Shown piece by piece: positions 1 to 6,651 of a DNA stretch of 8,053 bases. Position 1 is the stretch's first letter. Each line of letters starts with the position of its first letter. The notes under the pieces are model-generated. The model did no database searches, was not told the origin of the DNA, and saw only the letters and a program-made list of their open reading frames with translations. Made by a program: the position numbers and the translations under genes. The DNA is from Candidatus Bathyarchaeota archaeon (lineage in GTDB: Archaea > Thermoproteota > Bathyarchaeia > 40CM-2-53-6 > RBG-13-38-9), in NCBI GenBank assembly GCA_018396565.1, contig JAGTQO010000063.1:1-8053 (forward strand), read 5' to 3'.

Positions 1-285
1 GTTTATGAAAATGCTATTCCGATAAAGCATGGGGTCAGAGTTGCATGCGAGATGTTGGGAATAGACCCTTTGGAGGTTGGGAATGAAGGTAAGCTTGTGA
101 TTGCAACGATTCCACAGAAGGCCGATGAGGTGCTCGGTGTCTTAAGAAGTAATAGTTTAGGGAAAGATGCTGAAATAGTAGGTGAGGCAACTAGCGATTT
201 TGAACAGGTAGTTCTTCAAACCTCAGTTGGTGGACGAAGAATCATTCTACCACCAGTTGGCGATCCTGTGCCGAGGATATGCTAG
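1..285 (+). CDS. hypE: HypE, hydrogenase maturation carbamoyl dehydratase (C-terminal part)
   Basis: The reading frame is open from the first base and gives the last 94 residues of HypE; the N-terminal part lies outside the window. HypE takes a carbamoyl group from HypF onto its C-terminal cysteine and dehydrates it with ATP to a thiocyanate, the source of the CN ligands of [NiFe] hydrogenases. Seen here: the C-terminal half of the PurM/AIR-synthase-like domain, with the family pattern CEMLGIDPLEVGNEGKLV, then an IGE-like VGEAT segment, and the diagnostic terminal PRIC. The last residue is therefore the reactive cysteine, so the 3' end is intact. The final 44 bases overlap the 3' end of the opposing 513-aa gene. 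hypD and hypA lie on the other side of the MoxR operon, on the opposite strand. Confidence 0.95.
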   Translation, partial: VYENAIPIKHGVRVACEMLGIDPLEVGNEGKLVIATIPQKADEVLGVLRSNSLGKDAEIVGEATSDFEQVVLQTSVGGRRIILPPVGDPVPRIC

Positions 286-1783
286 AGCCTACTAACATGA
301 GATATAGGCCGAAGAGAACTGTTATGGCTACTATTTGAAGGAATGCAAAAGTTTTAAGCAAATATTCTAACCTCAAAAGTGGCCTGAGATGTATCTTCAC
401 CTCCATATCCTTATCAAGCTGCGTCAATAGTGAGCCCTCCATATCCTCTGTCGATATCGACACCAGGTAAGTCCCCTTCGGCAGAAGATAGGAGGCACCA
501 CCAGTTTCAACAGGTAAGGTTCTATTATTAATCATTAACTTCAAATCTTTAAAGGAATTCACTTCACTTCCTGAAACTTTGATGGTCAGCCTGTGAAGTT
601 CAAGGCTTACCCAAGTCACACATCCACTACTAACATCTATCTCGAGAGACTTTACATAGAAACCGTTCACATAGACATCCAATGGAAGGGTCAATTTGAG
701 AGGGGCGGAGTCAGTGTCGAGTAAGACCTCTGAATTTGTTAAGAGAATATAGTTTGTCTCTCCATCAGATGTGGTGTCTAAGTTTCCTGATTTTACGGTT
801 ATATTGGAGATAGATGAGGGGGTTCTTATATCCGTGAATCTTACGGCCGCTACATGTGGCCTAAACTCGGAAATTTTAACCTCACCCTTATCAAAATATA
901 TGATTTTAAAGATTGATGTTAAAGAACTTCTAATGTCTATCCGGCGCGACCTAGATACGTTACTGCCTGCATATTTTATAAATGCACCCTTGAGAAGGTA
1001 AGCCTTAAAGTCAGTCTGAGCTCCGCTGCTCCATCTCAACCTCACTATTATAGGTCCTTCTCTAACAGGGACTACGCAACCAGAGCCAATCTCATGCAAG
1101 TTTGGAGATTTCAATGTCAAGATATATCTCCCTCTTTGGCCTAGCAATTCCCCATCAACCCTCGAAGCTATAGGTTCCAGTAACACCTCATACGTAGACC
1201 CACCTGAGGTGCCGGTGAACCTTACTAGGTCGAGGTAGAGAAATTCTACTGCAACGTACCCAAGCTGTAAGATTTCGTCAACGGCAAGATCTATAGATTG
1301 GTTATTCCCTGCTGCAAGAAGAATCATCGTTCCCGGCTCACCATCCAAGAAAACCACACTTCTTGATCCATGTATGGTGGCCTCCATCCACTGTCCTAGG
1401 CTATAGTTAATATATGTCCTCGTTTCAATTCCATTGGCCAACCTCACCGTCATATTGCCAACATCTTGAACTTGTAGTGTCCACAGTCCTTCAGAGTCGT
1501 TCATTCCGAACCGTTTAATAATAGTTGGATTCCCCTCTAAGAGCAATGTGGCTTCACTCAAACCGCTGGGTTCTGTAAGGGTCAGAAGTACTGTCCTGTT
1601 AGGAGACATAGCCCACAACGTTTCATTCCATTCAAACACAAGCGTCCCTCCATCAAGGAAAGGTAAGAGATAGTTTTTGCTATACCCTACCATGATGGGG
1701 ACTCGGCTATCAGCTGTAGCTGAATGTAGGGGGAACATCGTAATCATAATTAAGGGGATAAACAGGATAATGTTCCGCCTCAT
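242..1783 (-). CDS. Secreted, C-terminally membrane-anchored protein of unknown function (513 aa)
   Basis: No family is recognised with certainty. A signal peptide covers about residues 1-24 (basic MRRN start, hydrophobic core, cleavage near SATADS). A long beta-rich region follows, and a single membrane helix at about 477-499 leaves a 14-residue tail in the cytoplasm. Around residues 390-466 the pattern of short strands with a GTYLVSI core resembles a PEGA or carboxypeptidase-regulatory-like Ig fold. There are about nine N-x-S/T sequons (for example N53, N62, N95, N110, N126, N161, N275, N327, N420), which fits a glycosylated archaeal surface protein. Only two cysteines are evident, C236 and C388. 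It is the last gene of the MoxR-DUF58 operon, and its ATG overlaps the preceding TGA by 4 bases (ATGA), implying coupled translation. It could be the substrate, or the outward-facing sensor, of the MoxR/DUF58 machinery; this is inference. Its last codons overlap hypE tail to tail. Confidence 0.85.
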   Translation of the reverse strand: MRRNIILFIPLIMITMFPLHSATADSRVPIMVGYSKNYLLPFLDGGTLVFEWNETLWAMSPNRTVLLTLTEPSGLSEATLLLEGNPTIIKRFGMNDSEGLWTLQVQDVGNMTVRLANGIETRTYINYSLGQWMEATIHGSRSVVFLDGEPGTMILLAAGNNQSIDLAVDEILQLGYVAVEFLYLDLVRFTGTSGGSTYEVLLEPIASRVDGELLGQRGRYILTLKSPNLHEIGSGCVVPVREGPIIVRLRWSSGAQTDFKAYLLKGAFIKYAGSNVSRSRRIDIRSSLTSIFKIIYFDKGEVKISEFRPHVAAVRFTDIRTPSSISNITVKSGNLDTTSDGETNYILLTNSEVLLDTDSAPLKLTLPLDVYVNGFYVKSLEIDVSSGCVTWVSLELHRLTIKVSGSEVNSFKDLKLMINNRTLPVETGGASYLLPKGTYLVSISTEDMEGSLLTQLDKDMEVKIHLRPLLRLEYLLKTFAFLQIVAITVLFGLYLMLVGSSISSAQDRQLVVE

Positions 1784-2523
1784 TCAAACAGCAACCTGAA
1801 TAATATTGCCACAATGGAGATCGAACCTAGGGCGAATAGAAGAGGCAACAAATTCTCGAGTTCAGGAAAGATTTTCGAGGTCAATGTCAGGATTATGGCG
1901 GCCGCTGAGGCTATGAGTCCAGCCAATAAGACATGACTGTCAAATAGGATACTAGCCCCCTTATAGCTGGTCCTGCTCAGGGATCTCCAGAGGGTTGTTA
2001 AAAGCGAGATGGCTATAAGTCCGCTGAAGATCTGATATTCAAACTCCATGCTAATGCTAGATTGTTGGAAGTTACCTACACCGAGGAGTAGACTAGGATA
2101 GAAGAGGGATGTAGGGGTAAAGGAGCCTGCCTTTGAAGCACATAGAAGGTCGACCGCTATCAGGAGTGAGAAGAGGTATGTGATGGTGAAGGTTTCAGGT
2201 GAGGTCTCTTGGTAAGTGCTTAAGAGAATGAATATGGGAAGGGTGAAGACATAACCCGATGCTAAGCTCAGGAGAGGCGGGAAATACCCCATAGCGAACG
2301 CTGTGAATGATGATAAAGCAGGGATAAAAAATAATATCATAACCTCCGTATGACGGTCAGCCAATAGAAGTGCAAGAAGGGAGACTATTCCTATGATGAA
2401 GAAGGTATCTATGCCCTTTAGAGAGAGCGAGGCCCGGAGAGTTGCGAAGGTGGCTGGGCTAACTATCAGCATTAGAGCTACTGTATTCCAATTGATTTCT
2501 TTATTGAAGGACATTGTGTCCAC
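1780..2523 (-). CDS. Polytopic membrane protein of unknown function (247 aa)
   Basis: This is a very hydrophobic protein with about eight predicted membrane helices, near residues 13-33, 38-56, 60-79, 83-103, 111-129, 163-179, 197-216 and 224-246. No catalytic or transport motif is recognised. The reading frame opens at a GTG (2523), but an in-frame ATG three codons on (2514), preceded by GTGGA, is an equally good start. Either start lies inside the 3' end of the DUF58 gene, so the two are translationally linked, and the stop overlaps the ATG of the 513-aa gene by 4 bases. In bacterial MoxR-DUF58 clusters the equivalent place often holds a multi-pass protein fused to a transglutaminase domain (TgpA-like). 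Here there are membrane helices only, with no C/H/D catalytic domain. It may serve as the membrane platform for the complex, which is inference. Confidence 0.8.
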   Translation of the reverse strand: MDTMSFNKEINWNTVALMLIVSPATFATLRASLSLKGIDTFFIIGIVSLLALLLADRHTEVMILFFIPALSSFTAFAMGYFPPLLSLASGYVFTLPIFILLSTYQETSPETFTITYLFSLLIAVDLLCASKAGSFTPTSLFYPSLLLGVGNFQQSSISMEFEYQIFSGLIAISLLTTLWRSLSRTSYKGASILFDSHVLLAGLIASAAAIILTLTSKIFPELENLLPLLFALGSISIVAILFRLLFE

Positions 2524-3736
2524 TTGAAATGGCTCTACGTAAAGCCTCAGGTAAAGAGTCTAACGCAGCCAGGCAACACCTTACATTTAACCTCGCAGAT
2601 AAGTCTACGAGTCTCCTCTCCTCCTCGCCACTTACCCTCTCCGTTACATGGTACGGTAGGATCCTTCCAACCTCAGTAGAGATATTCAATAACAAAATTA
2701 TTGCGTCACCTCTCACTTTAGACATCAACTCAGACACGTCATCAATTTCATCATCAACCACCATCCTACTCAGATAGAATATCCTTCCATATTTCGGTAA
2801 AGTTTCAGCCCCTTCAAACCTAAGTCCCGCCTCATCGTAGGTCACACGTGCAAAAAAGAATTTAGCGTCTGATGTTTGCTGAAACAACCATGTCTGAGAT
2901 CCTTCCTTAATCTGCTCAAGAATCGACTGTAAAATTAGATTGATTACCAGCCCATGGAGAGATCCTCTGCCTGGAATATAAATATCGAACCCACTTCCGA
3001 GACCATATATCATATTTGCACTCCTTCTCCTGTCAAGCTCCTTCACATAGATCTCATCACCCCCTGTCTTTGCCAACCTCTTCCAGTCGATCAACTTAGC
3101 AGTAGGTGTAAAGGCACTTGGCAGGCTCATGCGGTAATCATCCTCTAATCCTGTATAGGGGTGTCTAGATAGTCCTGGATCAGAGAAACCGGCGGATACG
3201 TATCCCGTGGTAGTTGGAGGAATTCGGCGTGGCTCTTCCAAGAATACGACGTATGTGTTGGTCGGTAGGTACATTTCCTTCACCAGGACGCCCATTCTAT
3301 CCTTCGCACCAATCATAACTGGACCTAACCTGTAAATACCAGCCACTCTAGACGTGACTTCAAAAACTAAGACCACATTATTATGTACTCCAGTGAGCAT
3401 GCTCGAAGTGTTGGATCCCCCAGCTAATTCTAAACCGTCAATTCTGACAGTTATATCGATTGGGATCTTATGTCTTTCCTCCAGTTTCAAAATTAACTTC
3501 ACCACGGCCTTTCCACCCACCACAGCGAGACTAGGAGTGACAGTAATGTGTGGGGAAAACCATTCTGGAGATACGTCATGGAGGTCTCGTGACGCTAGAA
3601 TCGTATATGAAGTAATATATATTATGAAAAAAAGTGTCGTTAGTGTGATCATTGGATGGCTGGCCATCACAATTGAGTAGACCAGTAAGAAGGTTGAGCA
3701 CTGGTAGATGCGAGCATAGGGCCTTGAGAGTCTCAT
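2501..3736 (-). CDS. DUF58 family protein, MoxR partner, with degenerate MIDAS
   Basis: The gene encodes a 411-aa DUF58 protein. Two N-terminal membrane helices (about 12-25 and 28-48) are followed by a beta-rich stretch (60-170) containing the family pattern GIYRLGPVMIGAKDRMGVL at 133-151, then the core DUF58 signature around 213-234, with IDWKRLAKTG and VKELD. DUF58 proteins carry a von Willebrand factor A-like fold and act with MoxR ATPases. In most members the signature is followed about a dozen residues later by DxSxS, the metal-ion-dependent adhesion site. Here the matching stretch is GLGSGF (245-250), and the metal-binding Asp and Ser positions read Gly. The ATG at 3736 overlaps the MoxR stop by 4 bases, with GGTGG about 12 bases upstream. 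The DUF58 assignment is confident; the loss of metal binding is inferred from the missing residues. Confidence 0.9.
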   Translation of the reverse strand: MRLSRPYARIYQCSTFLLVYSIVMASHPMITLTTLFFIIYITSYTILASRDLHDVSPEWFSPHITVTPSLAVVGGKAVVKLILKLEERHKIPIDITVRIDGLELAGGSNTSSMLTGVHNNVVLVFEVTSRVAGIYRLGPVMIGAKDRMGVLVKEMYLPTNTYVVFLEEPRRIPPTTTGYVSAGFSDPGLSRHPYTGLEDDYRMSLPSAFTPTAKLIDWKRLAKTGGDEIYVKELDRRRSANMIYGLGSGFDIYIPGRGSLHGLVINLILQSILEQIKEGSQTWLFQQTSDAKFFFARVTYDEAGLRFEGAETLPKYGRIFYLSRMVVDDEIDDVSELMSKVRGDAIILLLNISTEVGRILPYHVTERVSGEEERRLVDLSARLNVRCCLAALDSLPEALRRAISSGHNVLQ

Positions 3737-4683
3737 CTCGGGGCATCCACCGATTCTAAAACTTCTTTCAACACTATCTTTACCTCACCCCTAGCTTCAA
3801 GAGGATTGAGCCTTCCCCCTCTGAGGATAATCCTGTGATTAAAGACTGGAAACAAGACAGCCTTGACATGGTCTGGGATAACGTATTGGTAACCTTCAGT
3901 AGCTGCCTCAGCCTTTGATGCGTATAGGAGAGATACTTCACCTCGTGGGCTGACCCCGAGAGCTACTCGTTCATGGCGTCTCGTCGCTCCAGCCAGGTTT
4001 ACAATATAATTTAGAATAGAGTCATCGGCGTATACCCTGCGTGTAGCCTCCATTGCCTCAGCAACATCTGCTGGGGACGCAACTTGGCTTACATTCAGCT
4101 CCTCACCGTATGAGATCTTTTTCTCTAATATCTTTATCTCAGTTTCGGACTTGGGATAGTCGAGAATAACTCTCACCAGAAACCTGTCGAGCTCAGCCTC
4201 AGGTAGGGGATAGGTTCCCTCAAGCTCTATGGGATTCTGCGTAGCAATGAGCATGAACGGTCTTGGAAGTTGATGGCTTGTCCCCTCAACAGTCACCTGT
4301 CTCTCCTGCATAGCCTCTAGAAGCGCTGACTGAACACGGGGTGAGGACCTGTTTATTTCATCAGCCAGTACTATGTTTGCGAAAACTGGGCCTCTTCTAA
4401 ACTCCAGATTCCCAGTCACCCTATTATATATTGTAGTGCCAGTTATGTCGCTTGGCATAAGATCTGATGTGAATTGGATCCTCCTGAAACCTAAACCCAG
4501 TGAGTGTGCGAAAGCCTTAGTTAGATAAGTTTTGGCGATGCCAGGTGGACCTTCTAGTAAGACATGACCTTCGGTAAGCAGGGCTATAATAAGTGAGTGA
4601 ATTGCATCGTCCATTCCCACTATGAACTCGTGAATCGCCTCACTCATTTTCTCAGCTATTTCTCTGACGGCTGTCTGCTCCAT
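3733..4683 (-). CDS. MoxR-family AAA+ ATPase
   Basis: This is a complete 316-aa MoxR-type AAA+ ATPase, the usual length for the family. It is a cytoplasmic ATP-driven chaperone that, in studied members, remodels or activates partners carrying vWA-like domains. Visible motifs are Walker A GPPGIAKT (45-52), Walker B IVLADEIN with D108 and E109 (104-111), the conserved RSSPRVQSALLEAMQERQVT block (112-131), sensor 1 ATQNP (147-151, N150), the ELDRF arginine-finger region (164-168) and sensor 2 GVSPRG (243-248, R247). All catalytic elements are intact. The ATG at 4683 is preceded by GGGG five bases away and lies 28 bases inside the end of the 65-aa gene. An internal Met13 is possible but less supported. 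The DUF58 partner follows with a 4-base ATGA overlap, as is typical for this pair. The substrate cannot be read from the sequence. Confidence 0.97.
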   Translation of the reverse strand: MEQTAVREIAEKMSEAIHEFIVGMDDAIHSLIIALLTEGHVLLEGPPGIAKTYLTKAFAHSLGLGFRRIQFTSDLMPSDITGTTIYNRVTGNLEFRRGPVFANIVLADEINRSSPRVQSALLEAMQERQVTVEGTSHQLPRPFMLIATQNPIELEGTYPLPEAELDRFLVRVILDYPKSETEIKILEKKISYGEELNVSQVASPADVAEAMEATRRVYADDSILNYIVNLAGATRRHERVALGVSPRGEVSLLYASKAEAATEGYQYVIPDHVKAVLFPVFNHRIILRGGRLNPLEARGEVKIVLKEVLESVDAPR

Positions 4684-4853
4684 AATTCCCCAACTTTCCT
4701 AAATTCAAACTCTCTAAGCGCGGTCTTTACAGGATCCTTACTATGATTTTTGGCAACCATACGCAATCTTCTTGGTTTAGATGGATATGTAGGAATGAGA
4801 ATAGCTGAGAGAACAAGTATGGATAAGGCTATTGCGAGTATTATAGAACTCAT
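4656..4853 (-). CDS. Small single-pass membrane protein (65 aa)
   Basis: A 65-aa protein with one N-terminal membrane helix (about residues 3-21) and a basic cytoplasmic tail of about 44 residues (KPRRLRM, then a charged segment near 44-56). It matches no family I recognise. Evidence that it is real: its ATG overlaps the previous TGA by 4 bases (ATGA); an AGGAG ribosome binding site at 4864-4868 lies 10 bases upstream; and its 3' end runs 28 bases into the MoxR gene, so it bridges two certain genes with no gap. The sequence ahead of MoxR would otherwise be an unexplained hole in an operon with no spacers. A helper that tethers MoxR to the membrane is plausible, but this is inference. Confidence 0.7.
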   Translation of the reverse strand: MSSIILAIALSILVLSAILIPTYPSKPRRLRMVAKNHSKDPVKTALREFEFRKVGELWSRQPSEK

Positions 4854-5320
4854 GTGTTTTGAGCTCCTGATCTCAAAATAGACCTCTCTAGAGCGATTAA
4901 ACCATTCCTGAATACTTCTAGATCATATCCTGTCAATTGATGATTCCAGAATCGTACTGGCTCATATAACGAATACATCTTCTCGAGTAATAAAACATTG
5001 TTTTTCTCCATACAGCCACGGAGTTTTGACAGAATCTCTTTCGAAGTTAAACTTTTGGATATGTTGATGTCAACCATTGAAGCTAAGGCTTCTAGGAGGA
5101 GTGGAAAAGTTTCGGTCAAGGCGCGTTTAGAGCCGTAAAGCCTGAGTTTATCTTCGAAGACAGAGCATAACTTAAGGTGTGGAATAGGCCTCTCCAAAAT
5201 CCTGCGGGCAGACTTTAGGCGCCTATAAAGCTTGAATATAAGAATGATTAAAATTGTTAGAAGAATGATGTCTAGGGTGAGCCAGAGTACAGTTTCGCTA
5301 GAGAATTTTATCCAGTTCAA
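4850..5320 (-). CDS. DUF4129-like membrane protein (156 aa)
   Basis: One membrane helix (about residues 10-31) is followed by a basic stretch (KLYRRLKSARR) and a helical cytoplasmic domain. Residues 90-148, with SLTSKEILSKL, then LYEPVRFW and a terminal helix, match the pattern of DUF4129 C-termini: a T-x-x-E-hydrophobic segment followed by a Y/F-E-x-x-R-Y/F segment. DUF4129 domains are common companions of MoxR, DUF58 and transglutaminase genes, which supports the call, but the similarity is remote. The start is TTG at 5320, chosen because it gives a 4-base TTGA overlap with the upstream stop and because GGAGAG (5327-5332) lies at proper spacing before it. The stop overlaps the next ATG by 4 bases. 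Its role is unknown; it is probably a membrane-bound regulatory or scaffold subunit of the module. Confidence 0.8.
   Translation of the reverse strand: MNWIKFSSETVLWLTLDIILLTILIILIFKLYRRLKSARRILERPIPHLKLCSVFEDKLRLYGSKRALTETFPLLLEALASMVDINISKSLTSKEILSKLRGCMEKNNVLLLEKMYSLYEPVRFWNHQLTGYDLEVFRNGLIALERSILRSGAQNT
4864..4868 (-). promoter_or_regulatory. Ribosome binding site for the 65-aa gene
   Basis: AGGAG on the minus strand, 10 bases before the ATG at 4853. It lies inside the 3' end of the DUF4129-like gene and argues that the 65-aa frame is translated. Confidence 0.55.
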
Positions 5321-6144
5321 CTTCTTCTCTCCAAGACCACACTTTCAACTGGAAGATAACTCATCCATGGAATTACATACACAGGTTCACCTTTAACATC
5401 AATTTTCACCTTGATGGTTTCTCCTCCGAGTCCCTTATGATCATAATCTATCAGTACCATACTCCTGAATGGGTGATCTGCAGATGACATGCCACCCCAA
5501 AGGTTGCGTACACTCTTTAGAGGTAACGCCTCTGAAAAGTCTTCACGATAAACCTCAGGTTCTCCGGAAGGTGTGTAATACGTGATTACTGCCATACCTA
5601 TGTAGTAAGACCCCCCGTCAGGTATTTGAAAAAGTAACGTGACAGGGTTAAGACCCGTGGAAGGTTTTACATCAGAAGTTATGTTTAGGGGTGCAATTCG
5701 GTAAAGAATGAAATTCACCTCAAACTCTTCCATATCTTTCTCAATCGTGACCTCTGTCCTCCACCACCCTATCCTATCTCTACTTATGGCCAATGTACAA
5801 TTCCCTTGCGGTGCCCTAACTATTGCTTCACCCATCCAATCAGTGAATGCTGATCTTCCTGAGAGTGAGATTATTGCGTTCGGTACAGGTTTAGGTGGTA
5901 AGCATCCCCAATTACTCAGCCTAGGATAGCCCATGTCGGTGAGTATAACTTTCAGTCTTACGGTGGATAATTTAGACTCATCCAGCTCCTCGGGTCCTTG
6001 GAAGGCACTTGAGCTCTCCAAGGTATTCGTGAACTCCTCAACGATGTTGATTTTCTCAAAGTTTGGCGTGTACATTATGAGAGACGAAGAAAGTATAATA
6101 GTGGTTAGAGCTAGAACTGCTAAACCTCTTTTATCAACCTTCAT
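5317..6144 (-). CDS. Membrane-anchored ectodomain protein of unknown function (275 aa)
   Basis: First gene of the operon; no family is recognised with confidence. An N-terminal signal-anchor helix (about residues 7-25) after MKVDKRG suggests the rest faces outward. Residues 63-148 look like a carboxypeptidase-regulatory-like beta sandwich: a VRLKVILTD strand, a VPNAIISLSG strand, a turn with TDWMGEA, and GNCTLAIS. Cysteines C81 and C116 could form a disulfide outside the cell. A second beta-rich region follows (about 151-275). N-x-S/T sequons are present at N115 and N154. The frame is closed by a TAG shortly upstream, so the ATG at 6144 is the only sensible start; GGAAG (6155-6159) is a weak ribosome binding site 10 bases away. 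It probably works with the 513-aa protein at the other end of the operon as the outward-facing part of the module, which is inference. Confidence 0.8.
   Translation of the reverse strand: MKVDKRGLAVLALTTIILSSSLIMYTPNFEKINIVEEFTNTLESSSAFQGPEELDESKLSTVRLKVILTDMGYPRLSNWGCLPPKPVPNAIISLSGRSAFTDWMGEAIVRAPQGNCTLAISRDRIGWWRTEVTIEKDMEEFEVNFILYRIAPLNITSDVKPSTGLNPVTLLFQIPDGGSYYIGMAVITYYTPSGEPEVYREDFSEALPLKSVRNLWGGMSSADHPFRSMVLIDYDHKGLGGETIKVKIDVKGEPVYVIPWMSYLPVESVVLERRS
5327..5332 (-). promoter_or_regulatory. Ribosome binding site for the TTG-started 156-aa gene
   Basis: GGAGAG on the minus strand, with the GGAG core 8 bases before the TTG at 5320. It supports the unusual TTG start and the translational coupling to the 275-aa gene. 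Confidence 0.65.
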
Positions 6145-6184
6145 ACCGAATATACTTCCATATGTCTCATCATGAAAAGACTTC

Positions 6185-6191
6185 TAAATAT
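6185..6191 (-). promoter_or_regulatory. Candidate TATA box of the MoxR-DUF58 operon
   Basis: The minus strand reads CCGATATTTAG here. The centre lies about 44 bases before the first ATG of the operon. With the usual archaeal spacing of about 25 bases, transcription would start near 6163 and leave a leader of about 20 bases containing the GGAAG site. No other TATA-like element sits at a better distance. This is pattern matching only. Confidence 0.35.
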
Positions 6192-6258
6192 CGGAGTTCT
6201 CAGTCCTCCATAAAGAGATTGTGGATCAGAAAGATATGCATGAGGCTATCCGCAGCGT

Positions 6259-6534
6259 TCACCACATGTTTTCATCTAAGAAATAACGTTCCTGAAATGA
6301 ATCCGTATATCCGGCAACCGGATAGCCTAGAATCCTCGATAGTGATTCTGTCTGCGAGAAGAATATGCAAGTCTCAAAGTACTGCGAGCATAGAAGTAAT
6401 AAGCAGTCTACGAATATATGCTTGGCACTCAGCCTGGAAAATTCTGCTGAGACAGAGATTATCAGGAGGGGGATCATAAAGAAGGCGCCCCTTGCAAGTT
6501 CAAGCCGCGCCAATATAAAAGTCAAGAGCATCAT
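6259..6534 (-). CDS. Doubtful hypothetical membrane protein or gene remnant (91 aa)
   Basis: A minus-strand frame of 91 codons from an ATG pair at 6532-6534; the frame is open back to a TGA near 6586. The N-terminal half is strongly hydrophobic, with two possible membrane helices (about residues 1-10 together with the upstream extension, and about 17-30). No ribosome binding site is evident and no family is recognised. A competing open frame on the plus strand covers 6162-6479. The frame ends with TGA at 6259, while another minus-strand frame continues open for about 22 codons (about 6200-6268) with protein-like composition, so a frameshifted remnant is as likely as a real small gene. It could also be simple non-coding sequence. 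Confidence 0.22.
   Translation of the reverse strand: MMLLTFILARLELARGAFFMIPLLIISVSAEFSRLSAKHIFVDCLLLLCSQYFETCIFFSQTESLSRILGYPVAGYTDSFQERYFLDENMW
6308..6324. repeat. Perfect 7-base inverted repeat, 3-base loop
   Basis: TATCCGG, then CAA, then CCGGATA on the plus strand form a short GC-containing hairpin inside the gene-poor spacer. No T-rich tract follows on either strand, so a terminator role is not supported. It could be a protein binding site upstream of the operon or chance. Confidence 0.4.
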
Positions 6535-6627
6535 CGCTGATATGGCTAAGGTGTAAGTATCGACATCAGATTTGCTCGCAAATCGTCAAATAGAAATTAG
6601 GCTTTGAATAATTAGTAGAAGAACGCT

Positions 6628-6651
6628 TAAAATGGTTCAATATACATTTTA
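6628..6651. repeat. 7-base inverted repeat downstream of hypD
   Basis: TAAAATG (6628-6634) and CATTTTA (6645-6651) are exact complements separated by 10 bases, about 140 bases after the hypD stop. On the minus strand a pyrimidine-rich stretch follows (GTTCTTCTACT), so it might help end hypA-hypD transcription. The stem is A/T rich and weak, so chance is a real possibility. Confidence 0.25.

Noticed and set aside
3354..3680. Plus-strand frame of 108 codons opposite the DUF58 gene
   Set aside because: It is antisense to a well-supported gene and shows no recognisable features of its own.
6166..6172. ATGATGA resembling a C/D-box RNA C box on the minus strand
   Set aside because: No matching D box (CTGA) occurs at a proper distance downstream, and the position is within the leader region of the operon.
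6162..6479. Plus-strand open frame of 105 codons in the spacer
   Set aside because: The composition is rich in Ser, Arg and Ile with no domain-like pattern, there is no ribosome binding site, and it is antisense to other open frames. It is most likely chance.
6631..6650. GGTTCAATA resembling a tRNA T-loop
   Set aside because: No acceptor, D or anticodon arms can be built around it. The only pairing is the local A/T-rich inverted repeat.
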